From assembly GCF_030009775.1 (NCBI RefSeq), contig NZ_JASCTH010000023.1:125749-189748 (forward strand): a stretch of 64,000 bases of DNA, written 5' to 3'. The stretch's first letter is position 1, and each line of letters opens with the position of its first letter. This document shows, in pieces, positions 41,751 to 50,897 of the stretch. A model generated the notes under the pieces. That model made no database searches, had not been told where the DNA came from, and saw only the letters and a program-made list of their open reading frames with translations. The stretch comes from Actinoplanes sandaracinus (GTDB lineage Bacteria > Actinomycetota > Actinomycetes > Mycobacteriales > Micromonosporaceae). A program made the translations under genes and the position numbers.

Positions 41751-42374
41751 CTACGACTGCATCCGGATCGCCTTGTCGAGAGCCTGGTCCAGCACCACGA
41801 GGAGAGCGTCCCGCACGGAGGCGCGGAAACGTGCGTCGAAGGATATGACCGGAACATCCTCACGAACCGCCAGGGCCCACCGCACCTCGTCGATGCTGTA
41901 GGACATCTCGCCGTTGAAGGTGTTGATGCCGACCACGAACGGAAGGCCCTGACGCTCGAAGTAGTCGACCGCCGGATAGCAGTCGTCTATTCGGTTGGTA
42001 TCCACCACAACCAGGGCACCCAGGGCGCCTCGCACCAGGTCATCCCACATGAACGCGAACCGGGTCTGCCCCGGTGTGCCGAAGATGTAGAGCTTGAGGG
42101 TCTGGTCGATGGTCAGGACGCCGAAGTCCATCGCCACGGTGGTGTTGGTCTTCAGGACCGCCTGGCCGGGGTTGTCGATGCCCACGGACTCCGAGGTCAT
42201 CTCGGCTTCGGTGGTCAACGGCGAGATCTCGGAGATGGCGCCCACGGTGGTCGTCTTGCCGACCCCGAATCCGCCGGCCACGATGATCTTGACCGGGACG
42301 GGCGCCTTCTTGGGGCCGCCGCCCGATACCCGCGCGGTACCGACGACTCGGTTAGCTGATGGATCGAAGTCCAC
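41751..42374 (-). CDS. cvnD: Conservon GTP-binding protein (CvnD-like)
   Basis: A 207-residue Ras-like small GTPase of the actinobacterial conservon. The P-loop is GGFGVGKT at residues 34-41, switch II is FGTPGQTRFAFMWDDLVRGA, and the base-recognition region is VVGINTFNGE where NKxD is usual. The N-terminal 25 residues are a poorly conserved extension that overlaps cvnC by 23 bases, so the true start may be internal. It is thought to be regulated by the Roadblock protein and the sensor kinase encoded upstream. Confidence 0.92.
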   Translation of the reverse strand: MDFDPSANRVVGTARVSGGGPKKAPVPVKIIVAGGFGVGKTTTVGAISEISPLTTEAEMTSESVGIDNPGQAVLKTNTTVAMDFGVLTIDQTLKLYIFGTPGQTRFAFMWDDLVRGALGALVVVDTNRIDDCYPAVDYFERQGLPFVVGINTFNGEMSYSIDEVRWALAVREDVPVISFDARFRASVRDALLVVLDQALDKAIRMQS

Positions 42375-42810
42375 GGATCACTCGCATGATGGTGTCGGGG
42401 TCAGGTGTGTCGTTGTCCAGCACATGAACGTCTAGTTGGCCGGCAGCACGCAGATCGCCGACCAGGATTCGGGTGACGCCCAGATGCAGGCGCAAGCGTG
42501 CGGAGATCTCGGCTACCGAGATCGGACTCTCCTCGCAGAGAGACACGATCGCCCTGGTTTCCGGAGAGAGACGGGACGGAGGCGCACCGGGCACCAACGT
42601 CACCTGAGTCTCCATACCGATGTCGGGGTCTCCTCCATCGGTCCGCCCGGCCGTGATGACGAACGGGCGCAGCTTGTGGGTCGATGCCTCGACCGGCGGG
42701 TTCTCCCCGGTGGGGGTGTAGCCGCCGGTCGAGTGCTGAGGACCGGATTGCAGGAAGGGCCGGACTCCGGGCGCCGGAGGTACCGGTTCGTCGGGGTCCG
42801 GGCGTGTCAT
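42352..42810 (-). CDS. cvnC: Conservon DUF742 protein (CvnC-like)
   Basis: A 152-residue protein with a Pro-rich N-terminal half and a DUF742 winged-helix-like domain: HKLRPFVITAGRTDGG, then LSPETRAIVSLCEESPISVA and EISARLRLHLGVTRILVGDL. Its start overlaps cvnB (ATGA). In conservons it is proposed to link the kinase and GTPase complex. Confidence 0.92.
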   Translation of the reverse strand: MTRPDPDEPVPPAPGVRPFLQSGPQHSTGGYTPTGENPPVEASTHKLRPFVITAGRTDGGDPDIGMETQVTLVPGAPPSRLSPETRAIVSLCEESPISVAEISARLRLHLGVTRILVGDLRAAGQLDVHVLDNDTPDPDTIMRVIRGLRSIS

Positions 42811-43253
42811 TGCTGAACGGCGTTCTTCAGCTCGGCGATCAGGCGCGGGGTCAGGGCGCCGCCGGCACGGGTGGCGAAGAGCGTCATCTCGTACGCCAGC
42901 GTGCCCAGGTTCGCCGACCGGTCGGCGATGACACCGAGAACCGAGCCCGCGCTGATCGCCGTGACCAGCAGGTAACCGTCGGCCATGTCGATGATGACCC
43001 GGTTCAGGGCGCCGAGGCGGTACCAGCTCGCCGCACCACCGGAAAGGCTGGTCAGACCCGAGACCACGGCCGCGAGACGCTCGGCGTTGGGCCGGTCCTT
43101 GATCGCCGACATGGCCATCAGCAGGCCGTCCGAGGAGACGGCGATGGCTTCGATCACACCCGCGGTACCGGAGGTGAACGAGTCAAGCAGCCAGTTGAAG
43201 GTTTTGGCTTCAGCGCTGAGCTGACTTTGCGCGGGGGAGTAAGGGGAAGTCAT
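42807..43253 (-). CDS. cvnB: Conservon Roadblock/LC7 protein (CvnB-like)
   Basis: A 148-residue MglB-type Roadblock protein. The core is FNWLLDSFTSGTAGVIEAIA, VSSDGLLMAMS and a longitudinal dimer helix AERLAAVVSGLTSLSGGAAS, followed by VIIDMADGYLLVTAISAGSV. It is the likely GTPase-activating or scaffold partner of CvnD. The start overlaps the stop of the kinase gene. Confidence 0.93.
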   Translation of the reverse strand: MTSPYSPAQSQLSAEAKTFNWLLDSFTSGTAGVIEAIAVSSDGLLMAMSAIKDRPNAERLAAVVSGLTSLSGGAASWYRLGALNRVIIDMADGYLLVTAISAGSVLGVIADRSANLGTLAYEMTLFATRAGGALTPRLIAELKNAVQQ

Positions 43254-46200
43254 CGCGGTTGTCCCTCGTGTTGTGGCTTACTTTCATTCAGCGCGAGCGC
43301 GACTCCGTACTCGAACTGTTCCATGAGAGCCCGGGCGGCCTCAGGGTCGAGCGTGGACGGGGCCGGCGGCGTGATCGGTTGGTGCATCTCGTCGCGCGGG
43401 AGGGTGGCTCCCGGCACGCGACGGGTCAGCGGCGCGCCACCGTTGGAAGACGGCGGCGCGGGAGGAGCCGGCGGCGACACGGGCGCCGGCGCGTCCCACT
43501 GCGGTGCGGCGGCCGGAACCGGGGCATCCCAGGTGGGGGTGCTGAAGTCCGGAGCCGGAGCGTCCCACGTGGGGGTGCTGACTTCCGGAGCCGGCGTGTC
43601 CCAGGTGGGCGCGCTGAAATCCGGAGCCGGGATCGAGGTGCTCGTGTCGTGTGCCCGGATGACACCGGCCTCGAACGCGTCGAACGCGGCACGGGCAGCG
43701 AGTGCGTCGTCCTGCGAAGGCGGCGCGGCCAGCTGCTGCTTCTCGCCCTCGGCCGGAAGCTGGCTGCCGGGCACCCGGCGGCGCAGCGGAGTCGAGTTGC
43801 CGTTGCGCCGCGGTTCTGGCGGCACCGGGACGGCCGGCGCCGCCGGGATCTCCGGCACGGCCGGAGCCGGGACGTTCCAGCTCGTCTGAACGGCGACCTC
43901 GGCGCTCCAGCCGGGCTGGGCCGCGGGAAGCTCCGGCAGCGCGGCCGGAACCCGGCCCGCGACCGGGGTGCCCATGTCGAACGACTGCACCGGTTCCGGG
44001 TAGCCACCGGCCGACGGGTACGCCGGCTCCTGGTAGGCCGGGCCCGGCGAGTAGACCGGCTCGGCGTCGTAGACCGGCTCACCCGCGTACGGGTCGCCGG
44101 CCGCCGCGGCCGGCACGACGGACCCGCCGAACGCGTTCCACGAGTTGCCGGACGACACGACCTGGGTGGCGCGGCCGAGCTTCTCCGGGTCGAACGGCTG
44201 CTGGCTGCCGGGCACCGACCGGACGCCGGCACTGGTGATCGCGACCTCGGTGGTGTTGCCGTGCAGCGCCGCCGAGTAGGCGGGCGCCGGCGGGAATTCC
44301 GCGGCCTGGATCTGCGGCGGCGCGGTCGGAGCCGGGAAGGCTCCGGCCGGCGCGGCCGACGGGTAGGCCGCCGGCGCCATCGGGGCGAGGTTCTCCACCC
44401 GGGAGATCAGGTGCGACGGGTTGAGGTCGATCCAGGCGGTCAGACCGCCGTCCGGGGTGTCGGTGAGAGTCACCTCGATGCCGTGCCGGCGGGCGAGCCG
44501 GCCGACCACGAAGAGACCGAGCACCTCGGTGGGGGCCAGGTCCAGACGCTCACGGCGGGTCAGTCGCGCGTTCTCCTCGGCCAGACGCTCGGGCGCGAGG
44601 CCGAGGCCGTGGTCGATGATCGCGAGGCGGGCGCCGCCGCGCAGCTCGTCGGCGGAGACCGTGACCTTGGTGTGCGGTGGGGAGAACGTGGTGGCGTTCT
44701 CCAGCAGTTCGGCCAGCAACAGCGTCAGGTCGGCCAGGACGGCCGGCACCACGACGATGTCCTCGGAGACCTCCACCTCGACACGGGTGTAGTCCTCGAT
44801 CTCACCGAGGGCGAGACGGACGACGTCGGAGAGGGCCAGCGGCGCCATGTGCTCGTTCGCGCCGGCGCCACCGGAGAGCACGACCAGCGCGGACGCGTTC
44901 CGGCGCAGACGGCTGGACATGTGGTCCAGGCGGTAGAGCTCGCGCAGGCGGTCGCTGTCGGTCTCCTTGCGCTCCAGACCGTCGATCAGGGAGAGCTGGC
45001 GGCCGACCAGGTTCTGGGTACGGCGGCCGACGTGGCCGAACATCTGCGCGACGTTACGGCGGCCGAGCACCTGCCGCTCCACCAGCCGGGCGGCGGTGGT
45101 CTGCACCCGGTCGAACGCGCGGGCCAGGTCACCGATCTCGTCCTGGGCCTCCACGTCGACCGGGTCGAGGCGGATCGGGCGGACCTGGGCCTCGGCCTCG
45201 TCGTCGGCGACGCGCTCCAGCTCGGTCTCGGCCTCGCGGGCGATCCGGTCGGCCGACACGGTCAGACGGCGCAGCGGCCGGGCGACCGCGCGGGCCATGA
45301 AGATCGACAGCGTGATCACCAGGATGAGCAGCAGGAACGCGCCACCACCGATGAGCGCCGACTGACGGATGGCGCTTTTCCGGTTGTCGTTCACCGCGAT
45401 GTCCACGTCCTGGGCCACGCGCTTCTCGACGAAGCTACCCAGGATCGTCACGGACTGGAGCGACGGGAAGAGCTGCTGGATCTTCAGGTCCCGCAGCGCC
45501 TGGGTCGGGTTCGTCGCCAGCGCGTCGGTGAACTTCGAGCCCACGCGTGCGGCGAACGCCTGCTGGGTGCTGAGGTAGAGCCGGTACTGCGTGTCGGTGA
45601 AGTACACCCGGGACGTCGAGATGATCGACTCGATCTGGGCGAACGTCGCGTTGAACTGGCTCAGCGTCAGGGCGGCGTCCTGCGGGCTGCTGGCGCTGAC
45701 GACCGCGGCGGTGGCCAGCCAGCACGAGGCCTGGCTGATCAGGTCGTCGGAGCGCATGGCGCGCTCCAGGGCGTAGACCTGCTGGCCGACGCTCGTGGTG
45801 AGGTCGGCGCTGGTGGCCAGGCCGAGACCGTCGATCAGCGGTTCGATCGTGTTGGTGAAGTCCTCGATGACCGTCGGCGGCTTGATCGCCCGGTTCAGAA
45901 CGTTCTGCCGGGTGCTGTTGAGCCGGGCGGCGCCGGAGACGGCGCGGCGCAGGGCCAGCGGGGCGTCCTCGTCATCGGCGAGGTCCGCCACCATATCGGC
46001 GGCCTCGGCGCTCTGCACGACGAGCGTCGGGCGATCCACCAGGCCCAGGAGGTAACCGACCGAGAGCAGTCGCTCCTCCTGGAGCTCGATCAGCGCCGCG
46101 CTCACCAGAGTGGCCCGCTGAACGGTGTCCGAGGTCTCCTGAGCGGTGCGGGCCGCGTCGATGCGCTCGTAGATGACCGGGATGCTCAGGCCGACGACGC

Positions 46201-46264
46201 CGAGCAGCGGCACGAGGATCAGCAGGGCCAGCTTGCCCAGGATGCGGAACTTACCGAAGAGCAC
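43250..46264 (-). CDS. cvnA: Conservon sensor histidine kinase with NIT domain (CvnA-like)
   Basis: A membrane kinase of about 1004 residues. TM1 (LALLILVPLLGVVGLSIPV), an extracellular nitrate/nitrite-sensing NIT domain (SAALIELQEERLLSVGYLLG is its hallmark), TM2 (GGAFLLLILVITLSIFMA), HAMP, a dimerisation region with LYRLDHMSSRLRRNASALVV, and a HATPase with LLENATTFSPPHTKV and IDHGLGLAPE. The C-terminal 330 residues are disordered, with three 12-residue repeats (PTWDAPAPDFST type) and two LxRRVPGxxLP motifs. GTG at 46264 is chosen because it gives VLFGKFRILGKLALL. The upstream frame overlaps the preceding gene. Confidence 0.9.
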   Translation of the reverse strand: MLFGKFRILGKLALLILVPLLGVVGLSIPVIYERIDAARTAQETSDTVQRATLVSAALIELQEERLLSVGYLLGLVDRPTLVVQSAEAADMVADLADDEDAPLALRRAVSGAARLNSTRQNVLNRAIKPPTVIEDFTNTIEPLIDGLGLATSADLTTSVGQQVYALERAMRSDDLISQASCWLATAAVVSASSPQDAALTLSQFNATFAQIESIISTSRVYFTDTQYRLYLSTQQAFAARVGSKFTDALATNPTQALRDLKIQQLFPSLQSVTILGSFVEKRVAQDVDIAVNDNRKSAIRQSALIGGGAFLLLILVITLSIFMARAVARPLRRLTVSADRIAREAETELERVADDEAEAQVRPIRLDPVDVEAQDEIGDLARAFDRVQTTAARLVERQVLGRRNVAQMFGHVGRRTQNLVGRQLSLIDGLERKETDSDRLRELYRLDHMSSRLRRNASALVVLSGGAGANEHMAPLALSDVVRLALGEIEDYTRVEVEVSEDIVVVPAVLADLTLLLAELLENATTFSPPHTKVTVSADELRGGARLAIIDHGLGLAPERLAEENARLTRRERLDLAPTEVLGLFVVGRLARRHGIEVTLTDTPDGGLTAWIDLNPSHLISRVENLAPMAPAAYPSAAPAGAFPAPTAPPQIQAAEFPPAPAYSAALHGNTTEVAITSAGVRSVPGSQQPFDPEKLGRATQVVSSGNSWNAFGGSVVPAAAAGDPYAGEPVYDAEPVYSPGPAYQEPAYPSAGGYPEPVQSFDMGTPVAGRVPAALPELPAAQPGWSAEVAVQTSWNVPAPAVPEIPAAPAVPVPPEPRRNGNSTPLRRRVPGSQLPAEGEKQQLAAPPSQDDALAARAAFDAFEAGVIRAHDTSTSIPAPDFSAPTWDTPAPEVSTPTWDAPAPDFSTPTWDAPVPAAAPQWDAPAPVSPPAPPAPPSSNGGAPLTRRVPGATLPRDEMHQPITPPAPSTLDPEAARALMEQFEYGVALALNESKPQHEGQPR
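43528..43635 (-). repeat. 36-bp tandem repeat x3 in the cvnA tail
   Basis: Three head-to-tail copies of a 36-base unit (43528-43563, 43564-43599, 43600-43635) encode 12-residue repeats with the core PTWDAPAP. Copies differ at a few positions. Confidence 0.8.
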
Positions 46265-47420
46265 CGGAACGCTCCCGACCGGCGCCACTGCCGTAGTTGG
46301 GGTTGTCGCCGAAGCCGGGCGCCGTGTCGTACGGACCGCCGCCATAGGTGTTCGGGGTGGCGGAGGTGGCCTGGCTGTCGTTGCGGACCGAGACGTCCCG
46401 GCCGGCCTCGCCGTCGGAGTCGCGGAACGCCTTGACGGCGCGGCCACGGGTCCAGACGGCGGCGAACACGATCAGCGCGACGGCGGCGGCGAGCAGCGCC
46501 AAGGCCTCGATCCGGCGGTAGTCCAGCTCGTCGATCCGCTCGTCGAGCAGGGTCGACATCTCCTTGAGGAGCACCGTGGAGAGCGCCTTGAGCGCGGTGG
46601 TCAGCGTGCTCTGCGCGGTCACCAGGATGGAGACGTCCGGGGTGCCCCCGGGGTTGGCGCCACGGTTGGCGGCTTCGACGCCACGGCGGAACGCGTCGAG
46701 GTTGTTGACCGTGTTGCTGGCGAGCGTGGAGCTGCCGGTGTCCTCGGCCGCGGCCTGGAGGTTGTCGGTCAGCTCGGCGACGGAGTCCTCGACGGCCATG
46801 ACCGCCGCGCCGAACTCGACCTGGAGGGCGCCCCGCTCCCGGTCCTTGGCGGCGGCGACCATGTTCGCCAGGTCACCCATCCGGCTCACGTTGGTGACCG
46901 CCTCGGGCATGTTCACCGTGACGGTCTCCTGCAGGAACCAGATGTCGCTCTGCGAGTCCTGGTTGAGCAGGGAGTTCTGGCGGACCTCGTTGTAGAGCTC
47001 CAGCGCCAGGTCACCGACCTCGACGTGGGCCTCGTAGATCTGCTCGGAGTCACCGGCGACGCCGGGCAGGCGGCCGATCTTCTCCTTCAGGCCGGACCAG
47101 CGGCTGGTGGAGTCCAGCTCGTCGCCGAGCTTCTCGTCGACGCCCTGCACGCGCGCGACGGCGGCGGTCAGTGAGGCCGGCTCGGCGGTGACGCCTTGCA
47201 ACGCCGACGACTGCGACTCGGCGAGCGCGCTGACCAGCGGCGCCAACTCCGCGAGGTACTCGATGCCCTTCTGCTTGAGCTCCGTCTCGTCCCGCTGAGA
47301 GGTGTTCTCATTCAGGACGCGCAGAAACAGGACTGCGGTCGGCACCAGGACGAGAACCGTCAGCAGCGCCGCGAGAGCGGAGCGTAGACGGGATCGCCGG
47401 CTGTTCACCGAGACTGACAT
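46251..47420 (-). CDS. Two-TM sensor-like protein preceding the conservon kinase
   Basis: A 389-residue membrane protein: TM1 (ALAALLTVLVLVPTAVLFL, residues about 15-34), an extracellular helical domain of about 260 residues, TM2 (ALALLAAAVALIVFAAVW, about 306-323) and a disordered cytoplasmic tail. The layout copies the sensor half of a NIT- or helical-sensor kinase with no kinase part. It overlaps the kinase gene start by 14 bases and is the first gene of the operon, so it may be a co-sensor. No catalytic motif is present. Confidence 0.85.
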   Translation of the reverse strand: MSVSVNSRRSRLRSALAALLTVLVLVPTAVLFLRVLNENTSQRDETELKQKGIEYLAELAPLVSALAESQSSALQGVTAEPASLTAAVARVQGVDEKLGDELDSTSRWSGLKEKIGRLPGVAGDSEQIYEAHVEVGDLALELYNEVRQNSLLNQDSQSDIWFLQETVTVNMPEAVTNVSRMGDLANMVAAAKDRERGALQVEFGAAVMAVEDSVAELTDNLQAAAEDTGSSTLASNTVNNLDAFRRGVEAANRGANPGGTPDVSILVTAQSTLTTALKALSTVLLKEMSTLLDERIDELDYRRIEALALLAAAVALIVFAAVWTRGRAVKAFRDSDGEAGRDVSVRNDSQATSATPNTYGGGPYDTAPGFGDNPNYGSGAGRERSGALR

Positions 47421-47864
47421 TGCTTTAGTCCTCCGCCATGCACACGCGATGGGCCGATGGGGGGGCTACGGACAGTAGCCATGCGGGCGCACCGATCTGG
47501 GTCAATCTATCCGAGAAATCCTCAGAAGACCCCTTTCCAAGGGTCAGAGTTCGCTCGGCTGATCGGGGGATACGCGGCACTGCCGACTTCGCTGTACGAA
47601 CGCCTCGGCCCAGGCCCAGAAGGGGAAGTCCCAGTCCACGCGGTATTCGAAACTAAGTGGGGAGCGCCGCGGGAGATCGTATCCGCCCACCTGGCGAGAC
47701 GTGAATATGAGTTCTACTTCGGATTTGTTACATCTCAGTCGCCGCCCATTTACCTAGCGTGTTGAGGCGATTGCCGTGTGAGACAAAACTACTCACAGCA
47801 ATCAGATCGATACGCAGAAGAGGGCCCCTCCGTCCCGGTTTCGGCATGGAGGGACCCTATTGAC
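47421..47864. other. 444-base intergenic region, no confident gene
   Basis: It holds the promoter region of the conservon operon (minus strand) and the 3' end of the DUF885 gene. A TTGACC at 47505-47500 (minus strand) is a possible -35 box with only a weak -10. The 47690-47820 part is clearly less GC-rich. A plus-strand frame at 47457-47765 exists but has no ribosome site and an unusual composition, so I do not call it. Confidence 0.45.
47821..47858 (-). terminator. Terminator of the DUF885 gene
   Basis: AGGGCCCCTCC and its near-perfect complement GGAGGGACCCT form a stem directly downstream of the stop codon on the minus strand. Confidence 0.65.
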
Positions 47865-49535
47865 TCAAATTCTGGCCAGTGCCTTACGAAGGGGATCGAG
47901 CCCGAGGGAGCCGAGGTTCAACGCGTCCCGGTGGAAGGTCTTGAGGTCGAAGTCACTTCCCATGCGGGCCTTCGCCTCGTCCCGGGCCTGCAGCCAGATG
48001 CGCTCGCCCACCTTGTACGACGGCGCCTGCCCCGGCCAGCCCAGATAGCGCTTCCACTCGAACCGGAGGACGTCCTCCTGCATCCGCGTGTGCGCCCGGA
48101 GGAACTCCCAGCCCAGCTCCGGAGTCCACCGCTCGCCCGGGTGGAAACCGAACGGATTGTCCCGCGGAATCTCCAGCTCCAGGTGCATCCCGATGTCGAC
48201 GATCACCCGGGCCGCGCGCAGCGCCTGACCGTCGAGCATGCCGAGCCGGTCGGCCGGGTCACCCAGATAGCCGAGCTCGTCCATCAGACGCTCCGCGTAG
48301 AGCGCCCAGCCCTCGCCGTGCCCGGAACACCAGCACAGCAGCCGCTGCCAGCGGTTCAGGGTGTCGGCCCGCAGCAGGGCCTGGCTGACCTGCAGGTGAT
48401 GGCCGGGCACCCCCTCGTGGAAGACGGTGGTGACCTCACGCCAGGTGGAGAAGATCTCCTGGCCCTCCGGCACCGCCCACCACATCCGCCCGGGCCGGGA
48501 GAAGTCCTCACTCGGGCCGGTGTAGTAGATGGCGCCGTCGCTGGTCGGGGTGAGACAGCACTCCAGCTTCTGAGCCGGTGCCTCGATGTCGAAGTGCACA
48601 CCGTTCAGCTCGGTGATCGCCCGGTCGGAGAGGGCCTGCATCCAGTCCCGGAAGGCCTCCTTGCCACGGATGTTGCGGGCCGGGTCGGCGTCGAGCAGAG
48701 TCACCGCCTCGTCCACCGAGACCCCGGCGCCGCCGATCCGCGCCGCCACGGCACGCATCTCCCGCTCCAGGCGGTCCAGCTCGGCGAAACCCCAGAGGTA
48801 CGTCTCCTGCAGGTCGACCTTGGCGCCGAGGAAGAACTGTGAGGCCAGCTCGTAGCGCTCCAGGCCGGCGGCCTCCTTCTCCCGGCCGAGGGGCGCGAGC
48901 TCCTCCCGCAGGAAGGTGCCGAAATCGGCGGTCGCGGCGGTGGCCGCCGCCGCACCCCGCCGCAACTCGCCGGCGAGAGCGCCCGAGGCGTCGAGCCGCC
49001 GGGCGAGCCCGTGGAAGAAGTCGTCCCGGGCCGGATCGGTCCACGCCACGCACTGCTCGGCCACGGCCAGCAGCTGCGCCCGGGCGCTGACCCGGCCTGC
49101 GGCGGCGCCCTCCAGCAGGGTCCGCCGGTACTGCCCCAGAGCCCGGGGCAGGTTGTTCAGGCGCACCGCGATGTTGGCGACCGCCTGCTCGCCCTCGGTG
49201 GGCATCACGTCGAACACCATGCGCAGCTCGTGCAGTCCACTGGTGATGACGCTGACGTCGGTGCTGACGTAGCCCGCGTCGTGCTGGGCCAGCTGGAGGC
49301 CGAGGCGCTCCATCATGGCGTCCTTGGCGACCTGCTCGGATTCGTGCTCGGGCTCGGTCACGTCGAGGTCGTTGACGGTGCGGCGGAGCAGTTCGGCCTG
49401 GGCTTCGTAGCCCTCCGGCGAGAGGTCGTCGGTCTTGTCGTCGTAGCCGGCTATCCCGAGGGTGGTGGCACCCGTCGGATTGAGAGCCGCCCACTCGTCG
49501 ACGTAGCGGTTCGCGAGTTCGTCAATTCGTCCCAC
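47865..49535 (-). CDS. DUF885 family metallopeptidase-like protein
   Basis: A 556-residue cytosolic protein of the DUF885 family. The zinc-site-like motif HEGVPGHH is at residues 373-380, followed by HGEGWALYAERLMDELGY, both typical of the family and of gluzincin-type peptidases. There is no signal peptide. GTG at 49535 is selected because the family's start (IDELANRYVDEWAALNPT) follows at once; the ribosome site is weak. It lies 20 bases after the PHP gene on the same strand. The substrate is unknown; amide or peptide hydrolysis is assumed. Confidence 0.88.
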   Translation of the reverse strand: MGRIDELANRYVDEWAALNPTGATTLGIAGYDDKTDDLSPEGYEAQAELLRRTVNDLDVTEPEHESEQVAKDAMMERLGLQLAQHDAGYVSTDVSVITSGLHELRMVFDVMPTEGEQAVANIAVRLNNLPRALGQYRRTLLEGAAAGRVSARAQLLAVAEQCVAWTDPARDDFFHGLARRLDASGALAGELRRGAAAATAATADFGTFLREELAPLGREKEAAGLERYELASQFFLGAKVDLQETYLWGFAELDRLEREMRAVAARIGGAGVSVDEAVTLLDADPARNIRGKEAFRDWMQALSDRAITELNGVHFDIEAPAQKLECCLTPTSDGAIYYTGPSEDFSRPGRMWWAVPEGQEIFSTWREVTTVFHEGVPGHHLQVSQALLRADTLNRWQRLLCWCSGHGEGWALYAERLMDELGYLGDPADRLGMLDGQALRAARVIVDIGMHLELEIPRDNPFGFHPGERWTPELGWEFLRAHTRMQEDVLRFEWKRYLGWPGQAPSYKVGERIWLQARDEAKARMGSDFDLKTFHRDALNLGSLGLDPLRKALARI

Positions 49536-49555
49536 CCGGCCGACCCTACGGGACT

Positions 49556-50617
49556 TCAGGCGTGCGACGCGGTCCACTTCAGCAGCCGCTCCGCCGGCCA
49601 CGTGTTCACGATCCGCTCGGCCGGCACGCCGCAGAGCGCGGCCCGCTCGCAACCGAAGTCGAGCCAGTCGAGCTGGCCCGGAGCGTGCGCGTCGGTGTCG
49701 ATCGTGAAGACGCAACCGGCCTCGACCGCGACGGTGAGCATCCGCTTCGGCGGGTCCAGCCGGTCCGGCCGGGAGTTGATCTCGACGGCTTTGCCGTGCT
49801 CGAGGCAGGCGCCGAGCACCTTCTCCAGGTCGAAGTCGCTGGGTGGCCTGGTCCGCGCCTTCCGGTGGGCCGCGTCGCCCTCCCCGGCGGCCGCCACCTT
49901 GCGGCCGGTCATGTGACCGAGGACGTCGAGGTGCGGATTGGCGATCGCGGTGACCATCCGCCGGGTCATCCGTGCCGAGTCGTCGCGCAACCTGCTGTGC
50001 ACCGAACCGACCACCACGTCGAGGCGGGCCAGCAGCTCATCCTCCTGGTCCAGGCCGCCATCCTCCAGAATGTCCACCTCGATGCCGGTGAGGATGCGGA
50101 AGCCGTCGGGCAACGCCTCGTTGAGCCGGGCCACATGGTCGAGCTGGCGGCGCAGCCGGTCGGCGGTCAGCCCCCGGGCCACGGTGAGCCGCGGCGAGTG
50201 ATCGGTCAGTACGAAGTACTCGTGCCCGAGATCGGCCGCGGCCAGCGCCATCTCCTCGATCGGCGAACCGCCGTCGGACCAGTCGGAGTGCACATGACAG
50301 TCACCGCGGAGCGCGGCCCGCAGCGCGGCGGCCGCGGCCGGCAGGTCGGTGCCCTCGGTGCCGGTGAGCCGGCGCAGATAGACCGGCTCCTCACCGGCCA
50401 GTGACTCGGTCACACAGCGGGCGGTGACCTCGCCGACCCCGGAGAGCTTCGCCAGGGTGCCGGCCTCGACCCGCGCGGCCAGCTCGTCCGGCGGGGTCTT
50501 CGCGACCGTCGCCGCGGCCGACCGGAACGCGCGGACCCGGTAGGTCGCCTCGTTCGCCCGCTCCAGCAGGAACGCGATGCGCCGCAGATCGGCGACCGGG
50601 TCACGGGGAGTGGGCAT
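49556..50617 (-). CDS. PHP-domain phosphoesterase with helix-hairpin-helix N-terminus
   Basis: A 353-residue protein. Residues 1-80 form a PolX-type helix-hairpin-helix region (LLERANEATYRVRAFRSAAA, LAKLSGVGEVTARCV). A PHP domain starts at CHVHSDWSDGG (metal ligands His108 and His110) and continues with FVLTDHSPR, TGIEVDI, GSVHSRL, and IDTDAHAPGQLDWL at the C-terminus. This is the layout of the PolX C-terminal half without the polymerase core. It may process DNA 3' ends or a phosphorylated nucleotide. Confidence 0.88.
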   Translation of the reverse strand: MPTPRDPVADLRRIAFLLERANEATYRVRAFRSAAATVAKTPPDELAARVEAGTLAKLSGVGEVTARCVTESLAGEEPVYLRRLTGTEGTDLPAAAAALRAALRGDCHVHSDWSDGGSPIEEMALAAADLGHEYFVLTDHSPRLTVARGLTADRLRRQLDHVARLNEALPDGFRILTGIEVDILEDGGLDQEDELLARLDVVVGSVHSRLRDDSARMTRRMVTAIANPHLDVLGHMTGRKVAAAGEGDAAHRKARTRPPSDFDLEKVLGACLEHGKAVEINSRPDRLDPPKRMLTVAVEAGCVFTIDTDAHAPGQLDWLDFGCERAALCGVPAERIVNTWPAERLLKWTASHA

Positions 50618-50633
50618 GCCGACAGCCTAGGCG

Positions 50634-50783
50634 TCAGCGGCCGAAGGCGTACGCCTCCCGGCGAGCCGCCGCGAACCTTCCGGCCGGGCTGCCGACGATC
50701 GTGTCGTAGTCCCACGGCCACTCGGTGACGTGGTCACCGGTCACGTCGAAGACGCGGGCCGCGTAGGCGAACTCACCGCTCAT
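50634..50783 (-). pseudogene. Short frame (49 aa), possible gene remnant
   Basis: A minus-strand frame encodes a protein-like sequence (MSGEFAYAARVFDVTGDHVT, then EWPWDYDTIVGSPAGRF). The same frame stays open and protein-like upstream (RANTFATALH) without any start codon until a TGA near 50860. That suggests the 3' end of a larger lost gene, although an intact 49-residue protein is possible. It is 16 bases upstream of the PHP gene. Confidence 0.4.
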
Positions 50784-50884
50784 GTGCAGGGCCGTCGCGA
50801 ACGTGTTGGCCCGCGACGGCCAACCGGGGACCGGCCGGGAGCACGGGGGTATCGAGCCGGATCATCGAGCGAGCCGGCGCTCAC

Positions 50885-50890
50885 TATCCT
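50885..50890 (+). promoter_or_regulatory. -10 box suggesting leaderless mtnA mRNA
   Basis: TATCCT lies seven bases before the ATG of mtnA, with no ribosome site between. Transcription would start at or next to the A of the ATG. The -35 region is weak. Confidence 0.45.
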
Positions 50891-50897
50891 GCACGGA

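Noticed and set aside
43259..46435. Plus-strand frame of 1058 codons opposite the conservon kinase
   Set aside because: Arg/Gly-rich shadow of a well-supported gene; it has no motifs and arises from high third-position GC.
47457..47765. Plus-strand 102-codon frame as a gene
   Set aside because: No ribosome site, mixed composition, overlaps the expected conservon promoter; protein character is weak.
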